Below, piece by piece: positions 43,045-52,031 of a stretch of DNA of 64,000 bases. Within the stretch, counting starts at the first letter, position 1. Each line of letters opens with the position of its first letter. A program made the translations under genes and the position numbers. Source of the stretch: Pseudomonadota bacterium. Lineage in GTDB: Bacteria > Myxococcota_A > Polyangia > Polyangiales > Polyangiaceae. The DNA lies in NCBI GenBank assembly GCA_023423895.1, contig JAFAER010000005.1:162967-226966 (forward strand), given 5' to 3'. The notes under the pieces were generated by a model. It did not search any database, was not told the origin of the DNA, and saw only the letters and a program-made list of their open reading frames with translations.

Positions 43045-43965
43045 ATGGCGGGGAAACGAAAGAGCGGGAGCACGCCTGTCGAAGGACGGCGTAGCTCCCG
43101 TTCCGTTGCTGCGGCTGCGAAAAAGCAGCCGTACAAGCTCCTCGCCCTCGACCTCGACGGCACGCTCCTCAACCATGCCGGCGCCGCGAACGACGCGGAC
43201 GTCGCGGCCGTGCGCAAGCTCCGCCAGCGCGGCGTGAAGGTGACGATCCTCACCGGGCGCCTGTACTCGGGGACGCGCGAGTCGGCCGAGCTGCTCGGCA
43301 TCGAGGGGCCGGTGGGCTGCGCGGACGGCAGCCACATCGTCAACGTCAAGAACGACAAGACGCTGCTCCATCACGGCATCCGCGGGCGCGCTGCCGATCG
43401 CCTGCGGGAGAGCCTCGAGCGCAACGACCTCGTGGCGTTCCTCTTCGCCGAAGACGCGATCGTCCATGACGAGCGGGGCGCCGACTACTTGCCGTACGTA
43501 CGGACGTGGTCGACCGACCTCCGGTACGTCTACCGCGTGACGGAGCACGCGCTCTGGGACTCGGACACGGGGATGACCGCCGTCGTCGCGCTCGGAAAAG
43601 AAGCGAGCATCGGCCGTACGGTCGCGGACATCCAGCGCGACTCGACAGAGGCGATGCAGGTCGCGATGTTCCCGTTCCGGCGCGATACCGAGCACTGGGG
43701 AATGGTCGCCCGCGCCTCCGGCGGCACGAAGGGCACCGCGCTCGCCTGGGTCTCTGCGCATTACGGGATCGACATCTCGGAGACGGTTTGCGTCGGCGAC
43801 TGGCTCAATGATCTCTCGATGATGTCCTGCGCCGGTCGCTCGTTCGCGATGGGCCAGGCCCCGCCCGAGGTGAAGGCGGCGGCCACGGATGTGCTCGAGG
43901 GGACGATCGACGCGGGCGGCGCCATCGCCGAGGCGATCGGGCGCGCATTCGGCACCAAGATCTGA
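43045..43965 (+). CDS. Cof-type HAD phosphatase
   Basis: 306 residues from ATG 43045 with GAGGAAC upstream. An N-terminal basic extension of ~28 residues precedes HAD motif I LDLDGTLLN. TGRLYSGTRE gives motif II, a large type II cap follows, then the lysine in GTKGTALAW, and motif IV VGDWLNDLSMM. Cof-like enzymes dephosphorylate sugar phosphates, flavin or other small phosphates; exact substrate unknown. Lies 33 bp behind rpmA, so may be co-transcribed. Confidence 0.9.
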   Translation: MAGKRKSGSTPVEGRRSSRSVAAAAKKQPYKLLALDLDGTLLNHAGAANDADVAAVRKLRQRGVKVTILTGRLYSGTRESAELLGIEGPVGCADGSHIVNVKNDKTLLHHGIRGRAADRLRESLERNDLVAFLFAEDAIVHDERGADYLPYVRTWSTDLRYVYRVTEHALWDSDTGMTAVVALGKEASIGRTVADIQRDSTEAMQVAMFPFRRDTEHWGMVARASGGTKGTALAWVSAHYGIDISETVCVGDWLNDLSMMSCAGRSFAMGQAPPEVKAAATDVLEGTIDAGGAIAEAIGRAFGTKI

Positions 43966-43987
43966 AGCTGCGAGTAGACTGCCGGCC

Positions 43988-44272
43988 ATGGTCGACGGGA
44001 CCGAAGGCCGGACGCAGGTCGATCCGAGCAGCTCGCTCGCGAGCGCTACCCTCGGGGTACGTGTACGCATCGTCAGCGCGCAGCTCGACGAAGACGTCTC
44101 GGCGTGGCTCGCGGCGGTCGGCCTTCATGAAGGTGAAGAGGTCATCGTGCTCCGGCGCGCTGCGTTCGGAGGGCCGCTCCACGTACGGACCTCTTCCGGC
44201 GGAGAGTTCGCGGTCGCGAAGGAGCTCGCGGCACGGCTCGCCGTCGGGAAGCCCGAGCAGGAGCGACCGTGA
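43988..44272 (+). CDS. feoA: FeoA-like SH3-domain protein
   Basis: 94 residues from ATG 43988. A beta-barrel domain (GVRVRIVSAQLDEDVSAWLAAVGLHEGEEVIVLRRA, PLHVRTSSGGEFAVAKELAARL) matches FeoA. It probably interacts with FeoB to support ferrous iron uptake. Slight N-terminal extension. The stop overlaps the feoB GTG by 4 bp. Confidence 0.9.
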   Translation: MVDGTEGRTQVDPSSSLASATLGVRVRIVSAQLDEDVSAWLAAVGLHEGEEVIVLRRAAFGGPLHVRTSSGGEFAVAKELAARLAVGKPEQERP

Positions 44273-46179
44273 GCGCCGCGGCGCCGAAGAGCGAGGTCAT
44301 GCCCGGCGGTCGGACCACGATCGCGCTCGTCGGCCGACCGAACTCCGGGAAGTCATCGCTCTACAACCGCATCACGGGTGGCAATGCCCGCGTCGGAAAC
44401 TACCCGGGCATCACGATCGACGTGCTCGAGGCGGAGATCGAGCTCCCATCCGGCGACCGCGCGATCGTCGCCGATCTTCCGGGCCTCTATTCGGTCGAGG
44501 CGACCGTCGCGAGCGACACCGACGAGGGCGTGGCCAAGAGCTTCATCGATCGCCTCCGCGCGGGCGCAACTGGCGAACGGTTCGTCGTCGTCCAGGTGAT
44601 CGATCCGACGCGGCTCGCCCTCGGCCTTCGTCTCACACGCGAGCTCGCGAAGGCCAAGCTTCCACTCCTCGTCGTGCTCACGCACAAGGACGTCCTCACC
44701 GCTGAGGGCCGCGCGGTCGACACGGACCAGCTCTCGGACGCGCTCGGCGTGCCGGTCCTCCTCGTCAGCGCACGCGACGCCGACGCCAAGCCGGCCGTCC
44801 TCGCGGCGCTCGATGATCACCTGCGCGCCGGGCAGGACGCGGCGTCCGCGCGTTCGACGTTCGATCCCGCGAAGCTCGCGCAAGCGGTCGTCCAGGACGT
44901 CGCTTCGAACGACAACGCGCGCCGCCGTAGACGGGTGACGGAACGTGTCGATGCCGTGCTGCTGCACCCGCTCGTCGGCCCGTTCTTGTTCGTCGGCGTG
45001 ATGGCGCTCGTCTTCGCGGCGGTGTTCCTCGTGGCCGATCCGGTGACGGGTCTGTTCGACGATCTCGTCACGCTCGCGCGAACGGGGCTCGACCGCGCGC
45101 TCGGAAAGGGCCTGCTCGCCTCGTTCCTGGCCGACGGCGTCCTCGCCGGTGCGGGGACCGTCCTCGCGTTCATGCCTCAGATCGTCATCCTGACGGTCGC
45201 CCTGGAGCTCCTCGAGGCGAGCGGATATCTCGCGCGCGGCGCGTTCCTGGTCGATCGACTCCTGCGCGTCCTCGGCCTGAGCGGCCGGAGCTTTCTCCCG
45301 CTGCTCATGGGCCACGCGTGTGCGGTTCCGGCGATCTCGGCGACGCGTGTGGTCCGCGATCCGCGCGAGCGCCTGACGACGATCCTGGTCTTGCCGCTGA
45401 TGACGTGCTCGGCGCGTCTCCCGACGTACGGGCTCGTGCTCGCGGCGTTCTTCGCCGGCCATTCGGCGCTGTTCCGCGCGCTGATCTTCGTCGGTCTCTA
45501 CTTCTCGGCCATCTTCGCGGCGCTCATCGCCTCCTTCGTCCTGCGGCGTACCGCGACGAAGGGGAAGAGCTTGCCGCTCGTGCTCGAGATGCCTTCGTAC
45601 CGGGTTCCACAGGCGAGCGTCGTCGCCCGCAAGGGCTACCGCGCCGCGCGGCGCTTCCTGCGTGACGTCGGGACGACGATCGTGATCGCGTCCGCCGCGC
45701 TGTGGATCCTCCTCTCGATCCCGATGCCGGGCGTCTCGCGCGAGCCGGATGCACCGGAGATCGAATCGAGCATCGCGGCAACGGTCGGCCGAACGCTCGA
45801 GCCGGTGACACGCCCTGCAGGATTCGACTGGCGGATCGACGTCGGTCTCATCGGCTCGTTCGGAGCACGCGAGCTGATGGTCGCGACGATGGGCGTCGTG
45901 TTCGGTGTCGAGGACGCGGAGGACGATGCGACCCCGCTCGCGGAGAAACTGCGCGAGGCGAAGAAGCCCGACGGCTCTCCGGTGTACGGCGTGCGTACCG
46001 GGCTCGCGCTCCTCGCGTTCTTCGTCCTCGCCTGCCAGTGCATGAGCACGGTCGCCGCGATCCGGCGCGAAACGGGCGGGTGGCGGTGGCCCGCATTCGT
46101 CGTCGGCTACACGTACGCGCTCGGCTACGGCGCTGCCGTGCTCGTGTACCAGATCGGCGGGCTCCTCGGAGTACCATGA
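44269..46179 (+). CDS. feoB: Ferrous iron transporter FeoB
   Basis: 636 residues from GTG 44269, shorter than the ~770 of E. coli. N-terminal G domain: G1 GRPNSGKS at 22-29, G3 DLPG at 69-72. The usual G4 NxxD is replaced by THKD, so guanine specificity may be changed. Then a helical linker and a membrane domain with Gate motifs (GHACAVPAISATRVV, MTCSARLPTYGLVL). Conserved Cys in both Gates. The C-terminal part is compact with CQCMSTVAAIRRETGGW near the end. Imports Fe2+ across the inner membrane. No feoC. Histidine kinase gene follows after 10 bp. Confidence 0.95.
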   Translation: MSAAAPKSEVMPGGRTTIALVGRPNSGKSSLYNRITGGNARVGNYPGITIDVLEAEIELPSGDRAIVADLPGLYSVEATVASDTDEGVAKSFIDRLRAGATGERFVVVQVIDPTRLALGLRLTRELAKAKLPLLVVLTHKDVLTAEGRAVDTDQLSDALGVPVLLVSARDADAKPAVLAALDDHLRAGQDAASARSTFDPAKLAQAVVQDVASNDNARRRRRVTERVDAVLLHPLVGPFLFVGVMALVFAAVFLVADPVTGLFDDLVTLARTGLDRALGKGLLASFLADGVLAGAGTVLAFMPQIVILTVALELLEASGYLARGAFLVDRLLRVLGLSGRSFLPLLMGHACAVPAISATRVVRDPRERLTTILVLPLMTCSARLPTYGLVLAAFFAGHSALFRALIFVGLYFSAIFAALIASFVLRRTATKGKSLPLVLEMPSYRVPQASVVARKGYRAARRFLRDVGTTIVIASAALWILLSIPMPGVSREPDAPEIESSIAATVGRTLEPVTRPAGFDWRIDVGLIGSFGARELMVATMGVVFGVEDAEDDATPLAEKLREAKKPDGSPVYGVRTGLALLAFFVLACQCMSTVAAIRRETGGWRWPAFVVGYTYALGYGAAVLVYQIGGLLGVP

Positions 46180-46189
46180 GCCGGCGAGG

Positions 46190-47668
46190 ATGAGCACCGA
46201 GCGACGCACGCGATCCGGCCCGGGGCTCCGGCTCCAGATCGTGCTCGCCCTCGCCGGGGTCATTCTCTTCGCGTACTTCCCGCTGTTCTTCGCCATCGCA
46301 CAGGTGACGCGCGGGACATCCCTCGCCTACCGCGAAGACGCTGCGCGCGGCCTCGGTCGCGCCGTCGCTGCCCACGTCGCCGACACGCGCCGCGCAGCCC
46401 CGAGCGCGCTCGAGCGAACGATCGCGTCGCACGTCGGCGAAGGTGGCGCGCTGGCGATCGCGGTTTTCGGCCCGGAAGGCGAGGTGCTCGCGCACGAGGG
46501 GACGGAGCTATCCGCGCTGCGCGTCCCGTCGAGGCCATATCGAGAGTCGGCGGTCCGCACGGCGGCCTCCACCGGACGCGTCCTCGATGTCGTCCTCCCG
46601 AGCGGCGACGATGCCGCCGTGCTCGTACGTGTACGCGCGGAGGACGATCCGGCGCGCACGGCGCAGCTGGTCCGCGGAATCGCGCTCTACATGTTCGTCT
46701 TCGCGCTCGGGCTGCTCGTGTTCGCGTACATCGCGCTCACGCGAGCGATCGTCCGCCCGATCGAAGAGCTCGGACGAGCGGCCGATCGTGTCGCGACCGG
46801 CGGGCGTGACCTCGACCTTCCATCGTCCGGCGCCCGCGAGATCGCCGAGCTCGGCTCGAGCGTCCGCGCCATGACTGCGCGGCTGTTGAAAGAGGAGCAA
46901 GCGCTCCGGACGAAGGTGGACGAGCTCACCGCGACGACCAAGCGCCTCAGCGAGACCCGCGAGCAGCTCGCCGGCAGCGAGCGGATGGCGAGCGTCGGAC
47001 GCCTTGCGGCCGGAGTCGCACACGAGATCGGCAATCCCATCGCGGCGATCATGGGAATGCACGACCTCATCGAGGACGCAGAGACGAGCGAGGACGTGAA
47101 GGCCGACTTCCTCCGCCGGATGCGCAAGGAGACCGAGCGCATCCACGTGGTCGTACGCGACCTGCTGGACTACGCGCGCCCCGAAGACGGCCCGCTCTCG
47201 CTGCGCGTCGTCGCGGTCGCCTCCGTCTACGAGGTCGTCGACGACGCACTCAGCCTCGTACGCCCGCAGAAGGACTTCAAGTCGATCGACCTCCGTGTCG
47301 AGGTGGAGCCTGAATTGCGCGTCGCGCTCTCGCCCCAGCGTCTGACCCAGGTGCTCCTCAACGTCCTCCTCAATGCCGGGGCGGCGCTGAGCTCCGTCAC
47401 GCGCGATCAGAAGACGATCGTCGTCCGTGCACGAAAGCAGGACGACACGAAGGTACGGATCGAGATCGAGGACAACGGGCCCGGCGTCGCGAAGGACATC
47501 GCGCCCGGCATCTTCGATCCGTTCGTCACGACGAAAGACGTCGGAGACGGGACGGGACTCGGGCTCGCCGTGTGCCGCGGCATCATCGAGGGAGCGCGGG
47601 GGCGTATCTTCGTCGACGGCGACTACGCAGACGGCGCTCGATTCGTCGTCGAGCTTCCCTCCGGTTGA
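46190..47668 (+). CDS. Membrane sensor histidine kinase next to feoAB
   Basis: 492 residues from ATG 46190. Two membrane helices (about 15-38 and 162-186) enclose a ~120-residue periplasmic domain. A HAMP domain (RAIVRPIEELGRAADRVATG) is followed by a coiled coil and the NtrB-type phosphoacceptor His278 in GVAHEIGNPIAAIMG. The ATPase domain has N box NVLLNAGAAL, DNGPGV, and GTGLGLAVCRGI. No response regulator is adjacent. Only 10 bp behind feoB, so it is probably in the feo operon and may sense iron or envelope state; that is inference. Confidence 0.93.
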   Translation: MSTERRTRSGPGLRLQIVLALAGVILFAYFPLFFAIAQVTRGTSLAYREDAARGLGRAVAAHVADTRRAAPSALERTIASHVGEGGALAIAVFGPEGEVLAHEGTELSALRVPSRPYRESAVRTAASTGRVLDVVLPSGDDAAVLVRVRAEDDPARTAQLVRGIALYMFVFALGLLVFAYIALTRAIVRPIEELGRAADRVATGGRDLDLPSSGAREIAELGSSVRAMTARLLKEEQALRTKVDELTATTKRLSETREQLAGSERMASVGRLAAGVAHEIGNPIAAIMGMHDLIEDAETSEDVKADFLRRMRKETERIHVVVRDLLDYARPEDGPLSLRVVAVASVYEVVDDALSLVRPQKDFKSIDLRVEVEPELRVALSPQRLTQVLLNVLLNAGAALSSVTRDQKTIVVRARKQDDTKVRIEIEDNGPGVAKDIAPGIFDPFVTTKDVGDGTGLGLAVCRGIIEGARGRIFVDGDYADGARFVVELPSG

Positions 47669-47745
47669 TGCTCCAGAGCGACAAACGGTTTGCTCCCGTC
47701 GTCTTTCCGCCGATTTCCGTCGCATCGCGTCGTCGCTCCTCCTCC

Positions 47746-47761
47746 GGATACTCCAGTATCC
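47746..47761. repeat. Short perfect hairpin in convergent intergenic region
   Basis: GGATAC-TCCA-GTATCC between the histidine kinase and desaturase stops. No T-run, so terminator function is uncertain. Confidence 0.4.
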
Positions 47762-47828
47762 GTCGTCGTCACTCCTCGCGCTGCTCGGAGCTCGGCGGAA
47801 ATACTCGGTCCGAAAACCGTTCGTCGCT

Positions 47829-48923
47829 CTAGGCCGCGAGCTGCGTCGTCGGCGGCGCCTTCTTCGGCGGCCAAGCGAACCGGAAGATCTTCTTCAGCAC
47901 GCTGAAGAACTGCTTGCCGAGACTGCCGGTGTTGTACGGGACGCCGTACTTCGCGCAGATCGCACGGACCTCGCGCGCCATTTCCGGATAGCGATAAGCC
48001 GGGATGTCCGGGAACAGGTGGTGCTCGATCTGGTGGCTCAGATGTCCGCTCATGAAGTGGAGCAGCCAGGATCCCTCGAAGTTCGCCGAGCCTGTGATCT
48101 GCCGAAGGTAGAAGTGCCCGCGCGATTCGCCCTCGAGCGTCTCGGGCGCGAACGTGGCCGTCCCTTCGGGGAAGTGGCCGCAGAAGATGACGCTGAACGC
48201 CCAGACGTTCCGAGCGAGGTTCGCGACGGCGTTCCCTGCGAGGACGGGCAACGCGAACGGCCCGGCGAGGACCGGGAAGAGGACGTAGTCCTTGAGCAAC
48301 TGACGCTTCGCCTTCCGTCCGATCCCGCGGACCTTTGCGCGGTCCTCGTCGGTGCGCCGGCCGGGCGCGCTCAGATACGCGTACATGTCCACGTCGTGCG
48401 CGGCGACGCCCCACTGGAACATCGTCGCGAGGACCGCGGTGTACACGGGCTGGAGCGGCGTCGTCCAGCGCCAGGGTTGGCTCTCCTCGATGCGAAGGAG
48501 GCGATAGCCGAGGTCATGATCGACACCGCGCACGTTCGTGAACGTGTGGTGCAGATAGTTGTGCGAATGGCGCCACTGGTCGGAGGGGCACACGTTGTCC
48601 CATTCGTACGTCGTCGACGAGAGGCCAGAGTCACGAGCGAAGTCGTACTGGCCGTGCATGACGTTGTGGCCGATCTCCATGTTCTCGATGATCTTCGCCG
48701 CCGCGAGGGACGCCGTTCCGAAGACCCACGCTGCAGGAGCAAACGCACTTCCGAAGAGGAGGGCTCGACCGGCAACCTCCAGCCCGCGCTGCACGCGGAT
48801 GACGCGGCGGATGTAGCGGACGTCGCGCTCACCGAGGTCCGCCTTCGTGCGGAGGACGAGCGCGTCGAGCTCTGCACCGAAGGCTTCGAGCTCGGCGGGG
48901 GACAGTTCAGGGAAAGAGGTCAT
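47829..48923 (-). CDS. Membrane fatty acid desaturase
   Basis: 364 residues from ATG 48923 with AAAGGAACC upstream. Three histidine boxes bind the di-iron centre: HNVMH at 86-90, HSHNYLHH at 119-126, and QIEHHLF near 300. Hydrophobic helices lie around 50-80 and 215-260. Such enzymes insert a double bond in acyl chains of phospholipids or acyl-CoA using O2 and electrons. It resembles DesA3/DesB-type proteins from high-GC bacteria. The partner reductase is the next gene upstream on the same strand (14 bp), and a MerR regulator follows, together a fatty-acid desaturation module. Confidence 0.93.
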   Translation of the reverse strand: MTSFPELSPAELEAFGAELDALVLRTKADLGERDVRYIRRVIRVQRGLEVAGRALLFGSAFAPAAWVFGTASLAAAKIIENMEIGHNVMHGQYDFARDSGLSSTTYEWDNVCPSDQWRHSHNYLHHTFTNVRGVDHDLGYRLLRIEESQPWRWTTPLQPVYTAVLATMFQWGVAAHDVDMYAYLSAPGRRTDEDRAKVRGIGRKAKRQLLKDYVLFPVLAGPFALPVLAGNAVANLARNVWAFSVIFCGHFPEGTATFAPETLEGESRGHFYLRQITGSANFEGSWLLHFMSGHLSHQIEHHLFPDIPAYRYPEMAREVRAICAKYGVPYNTGSLGKQFFSVLKKIFRFAWPPKKAPPTTQLAA

Positions 48924-48937
48924 GGTGGTGGTTCCTT

Positions 48938-49993
48938 TCAGAGATCGATCTCGACGGGGCCGACCGGCTCGCTCACGCAGAGCTGCACGTCGACGTCTTC
49001 GTCGGTGGACAAGGCGCCGGTCCGCAGATCGCGGGTGACGCCCGAGACCTTGCGGCAGACACAGGTGTGGCAGATGCCCATGCGACAGCCGCTCGGCGGT
49101 GACAGGCCTGCGCCTTCGGCCATCGCGAGGAGGGGGCCGCCTCCCCTCGCGCGACGTTGCGAGCGCACGAAGGTCACCTCGCTCGCGGATGCAGCCGAGT
49201 CTCGTGTGGCCGGCAAGCCTCCGCGCGTGAAGCGCTCGACACGAACACGATCGGCAGCGCCGCGCGCTCCGAACGTCTCGCGAACGACGTCGAGGAACGG
49301 CTCCGGTCCACACGCCCAGGTGTCGCGCGCGTCGAAGTCGGGCACCAGGTCGACGAATCCCGCGGGCTCGAACGGCCCGGTGAAGACACGGACACGGAGT
49401 CCCGATGATGCTCGTCGCGCGATCCGCTCGAGCTCGCTTCGATAGACGACGTCGGCCTCGGAGCGCGCCCAGTGCGCGAAGACGACGTCCCCGCGATGTC
49501 CACGTGCGAGAAGCGTGCGCAGCATGGACATGACCGGCGTGATCCCGCTGCCGCCGCTGACGAGGAGGAGACGCTCCGGCACGGCCTCGGGGAGGACGAA
49601 CTCGCCCGAAGGCTGCCCGAGCGTGACCACCGCGTCGCGCAGCGATCCGGAGACGAGCACCGGCGTGACGACGCCGCCAGGCCGGGCCTTGATCGTGAGC
49701 GCGATCGTCGTGTCACGTTCGGCGCTCGCGATCGAGAAGACCCGCGTTCGCTGGATTCCGTCGACCCGCACGGTGACCGCCACGTGCTGCCCGGCGCGGT
49801 GCGGGCGGAAGCGGCCGTTCGGACGAAGGCGCAACGTCGCGACGTCGCGCGTCTCGCGCTCGACAGAGACGACACGCGCGCGGACGTCGCGTGACTCGCG
49901 CGCGGTGTGGAGCGGAAGCGCGAGCTCGACGAAATCGTCGACGGCGCGTGGATAGGCGAGCGCGGCGAGGAGCCGCGAGGCGATACCGTTCAT
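48938..49993 (-). CDS. Ferredoxin reductase electron donor for desaturase
   Basis: 351 residues from ATG 49993 with GGAGGTCTCC-type upstream context. FAD domain with RTRVFSIAS, NAD(P)H domain with LLLVSGGSGITPVMSMLR and WACGPEPFLD. The C-terminal plant-type [2Fe-2S] ferredoxin domain has the cysteines of SGCRMGICHTC plus QLC. It passes electrons from NAD(P)H to the desaturase. The N-terminus has a short amphipathic stretch that may bring it to the membrane. 151 bp from the MerR gene, same strand. Confidence 0.93.
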   Translation of the reverse strand: MNGIASRLLAALAYPRAVDDFVELALPLHTARESRDVRARVVSVERETRDVATLRLRPNGRFRPHRAGQHVAVTVRVDGIQRTRVFSIASAERDTTIALTIKARPGGVVTPVLVSGSLRDAVVTLGQPSGEFVLPEAVPERLLLVSGGSGITPVMSMLRTLLARGHRGDVVFAHWARSEADVVYRSELERIARRASSGLRVRVFTGPFEPAGFVDLVPDFDARDTWACGPEPFLDVVRETFGARGAADRVRVERFTRGGLPATRDSAASASEVTFVRSQRRARGGGPLLAMAEGAGLSPPSGCRMGICHTCVCRKVSGVTRDLRTGALSTDEDVDVQLCVSEPVGPVEIDL

Positions 49994-50144
49994 GGAGACC
50001 TCCCTTCGCGCGCGGAAGATCCGCGACGCCGGATGGACGTAGGCCGACGGCGGGCCAGACCGATGACGGCCGGCTCGGCGCAGGATGAGATGGTGAGTTG
50101 ACGAGGTGCCGCGCGGGCGCGACGGGGCGCGAGCGGTGCGGTGG

Positions 50145-50882
50145 CTACGTGCTCTTCTTCTTGGTGGTGCGCTTGCGTCGGGTGAAGACCGCGGTGGCGC
50201 CGGATTCGGTCGCCTTCCGCAACGTGCGTTCCATCTCGCGCGCGAAGACGACGCGCACGGCCTCGAGGCTGACGGGCCGAAGCTCGTTGTAGGCCTCGTC
50301 GACGTCGTCGCCGAACGCGTCCGCGTTCTTGATGAAGTAGCTGGCGAGGTCGTCGGCGAGGCGGCCGAGCTGCTTGTGCAGGATCCGGAACGCGCCGGCG
50401 ACCGTCTCGAGCGGCATGCCGACGCGATCGAGGCGCAGCGCGAGGCCAAGCAGCGCCGGGCTCTCGACGAGGTACGAGTCGCCGCGACGCTCGATGGCGC
50501 CCATACGCGAGAGCTCGCCGACGAGGCCGGGTCTCCGGCCTGCGAGCTCGGCCTGGAGCTCCGCTTCCGTCATCACCTTCGGTCGATCGCCGGCCCAAGG
50601 CGACGAGAGCTGGTCATGCGATCCGAGCCACTCCTGGAGCGAGAACTCGCCCTTCTCGGCACGCGTGAGGACATCGCGGATCGCGCGGATCTGGAGCCCA
50701 CGATCCTGGAGCGCGGTGATCTGCGCGAGACGCTCGACGTGTGCCTGGCCGTAATACGCGACGCGGCCTTTGATGGTCGGCTTCGGGAGCGCTCCTTCGG
50801 ACTGGTAGAAGCGGATGGTCCGGCTCGGCACGCGGCTCACGCTCGCGAGCTCGTCGATCGTGTACTCGCGGGCGTCACTCAT
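50145..50882 (-). CDS. MerR-family regulator
   Basis: 245 residues from ATG 50882; in-frame Met codons upstream (50900, 50972) add residues not expected in the family. N-terminal winged helix EYTIDELASVSRVPSRTIRFYQSEGALPKP region, then a coiled-coil dimerisation helix. The ~150-residue C-terminal domain is larger than in metal-sensing MerR proteins and lacks the cysteines, so it probably binds an organic ligand or acyl derivative. Basic end KRRTTKKKST. Upstream of the reductase and desaturase on the same strand; a likely regulator of them and of itself. Confidence 0.88.
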   Translation of the reverse strand: MSDAREYTIDELASVSRVPSRTIRFYQSEGALPKPTIKGRVAYYGQAHVERLAQITALQDRGLQIRAIRDVLTRAEKGEFSLQEWLGSHDQLSSPWAGDRPKVMTEAELQAELAGRRPGLVGELSRMGAIERRGDSYLVESPALLGLALRLDRVGMPLETVAGAFRILHKQLGRLADDLASYFIKNADAFGDDVDEAYNELRPVSLEAVRVVFAREMERTLRKATESGATAVFTRRKRTTKKKST

Positions 50883-50928
50883 CTCGGGCGACGCGAGCAT
50901 AGCAGCCATCGGCAAGACATCTGAACCA

Positions 50929-50960
50929 GTCATGACCGATACTGTTATGACCGTTACAGT
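50929..50960. promoter_or_regulatory. Probable MerR operator
   Basis: ACTGTTATGACCGTTACAGT at 50941-50960 is an imperfect inverted repeat with perfect 5-bp ends (ACTGT/ACAGT). A second similar half (ATGACCGATACTG) lies immediately to the left, so the element is also a direct repeat of TGACCG(A/T)TAC. It lies 47-78 bp upstream of the MerR start. Confidence 0.5.
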
Positions 50961-51017
50961 CCTTGCTGTCAAGGAACGGTCGTCACGAACCTGCTGGGCG
51001 GCTTGCCCGATGCACTT

Positions 51018-51812
51018 TCAGGCCTCGAGCGCTTCGATCCAGTCGCCGAGCCGCGCGATGCGAAGGTTCTTGTCGGCTACGGCGGCGAGAAGATCGGGCA
51101 GGGCGCGCGCCGCGACCGGCTCGTGATCGTCACGTTCGGCGGCGTCGTGGAGGAGCACGATGTCGCGATCGTCGAGCTTCCGGACGATGCGCGTGACCAC
51201 CTTGCGCGGATCGGCGCCGCCGATGCCGTCGTAGCCGGCGACCGACCAGCCGACGATCGTGAGATCGAGCTGCTCGGCAATGCGCGCGATCGTCGGATTC
51301 GTGTGACCGACGGGTGGACGGAACAACGTCGGGCGCTGCTGCGTGACCTTCTCCAGCGCTTTGACGGCTCGTTCGAGATCGCGTTTCACGCGACGTGGGC
51401 CACGTAGAGAGAAGAGCCGATCGTGCGCGTAGCCGTGTACGCCGACCTCGTGGCCGCGTTCGACGATCTCTTTCACGACGTCCGGGTGCTTCTCGACCTT
51501 GCGTCCGATGACGAAGAAGGTCGCCTTCACCTCGTGCGCGTCGAGGATGTCGAGCACCTTGCGCGTGTGGACCGGATCGGGCCCGTCGTCGAACGTGAGG
51601 ACGATGCCACGCGCGTCCTCCGGTCCGCGGATCACGGCATCGGCGAACATCCGAAGCCCGATCACGAAGACGCCCGCCAGCATGATTCCGACATAAACGC
51701 CCACGCCGAGCAGCGCGGCCCAGAGCGGCGGCGGCTCGGTCAACAGCGAGTAGATCGTGAGGACGATCCCACCGAGCGTTGCAGCAAGGAACACGAGACG
51801 CGCAAGCGGCAT
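51018..51812 (-). CDS. Membrane-anchored polysaccharide deacetylase (NodB domain)
   Basis: 264 residues from ATG 51812. Two N-terminal membrane helices (about 4-24 and 30-55), then a NodB/CE4 domain. Catalytic and metal residues: TFDDGPD with Asp75-Asp76 at about 73-79, HGYAH with His126 and His130, and RPPVG. Removes acetyl groups from a polysaccharide such as peptidoglycan or chitin-like polymer; the target is not known. Located beside an 87-bp tandem repeat at its 5' end. Confidence 0.9.
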   Translation of the reverse strand: MPLARLVFLAATLGGIVLTIYSLLTEPPPLWAALLGVGVYVGIMLAGVFVIGLRMFADAVIRGPEDARGIVLTFDDGPDPVHTRKVLDILDAHEVKATFFVIGRKVEKHPDVVKEIVERGHEVGVHGYAHDRLFSLRGPRRVKRDLERAVKALEKVTQQRPTLFRPPVGHTNPTIARIAEQLDLTIVGWSVAGYDGIGGADPRKVVTRIVRKLDDRDIVLLHDAAERDDHEPVAARALPDLLAAVADKNLRIARLGDWIEALEA

Positions 51813-51840
51813 CAATCGCTCCTCACCGCGCAGAAGGGGG

Positions 51841-52029
51841 CGGCAGCCCCATCATGACGGGGACCCGCGCCCGCAGAGCGGGGGTGCGGGTTCGCTCCGA
51901 ACCCGCAGAGCGGGGCGGGGTATGGGGCGGCAGCCCCATCATGGCGGGGACCCGCGCCCGCAGAGCGGGGGTGCGGGGTCGCTCCGAACCCGCAGAGCGG
52001 GGCGGGGTATGGGGCGGCAGCCCCATCAT
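51841..52029. repeat. 87-bp tandem repeat, two full copies plus 15 bp
   Basis: Units begin CGGCAGCCCCATCATG at 51841, 51928 and 52015. Each unit contains GAACCCGCAGAGCGGGGC and other short palindromes around GCGGG. Copies differ by a few bases. The array lies between the deacetylase start and the stop of the 52032-52583 gene. Unit length is a multiple of 3, but no gene uses it. Confidence 0.92.
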
Positions 52030-52031
52030 GG

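Noticed and set aside
51841..52029. CRISPR array
   Set aside because: Repeat units are directly adjacent (87-bp period) with no unique spacers, and no cas gene is near.
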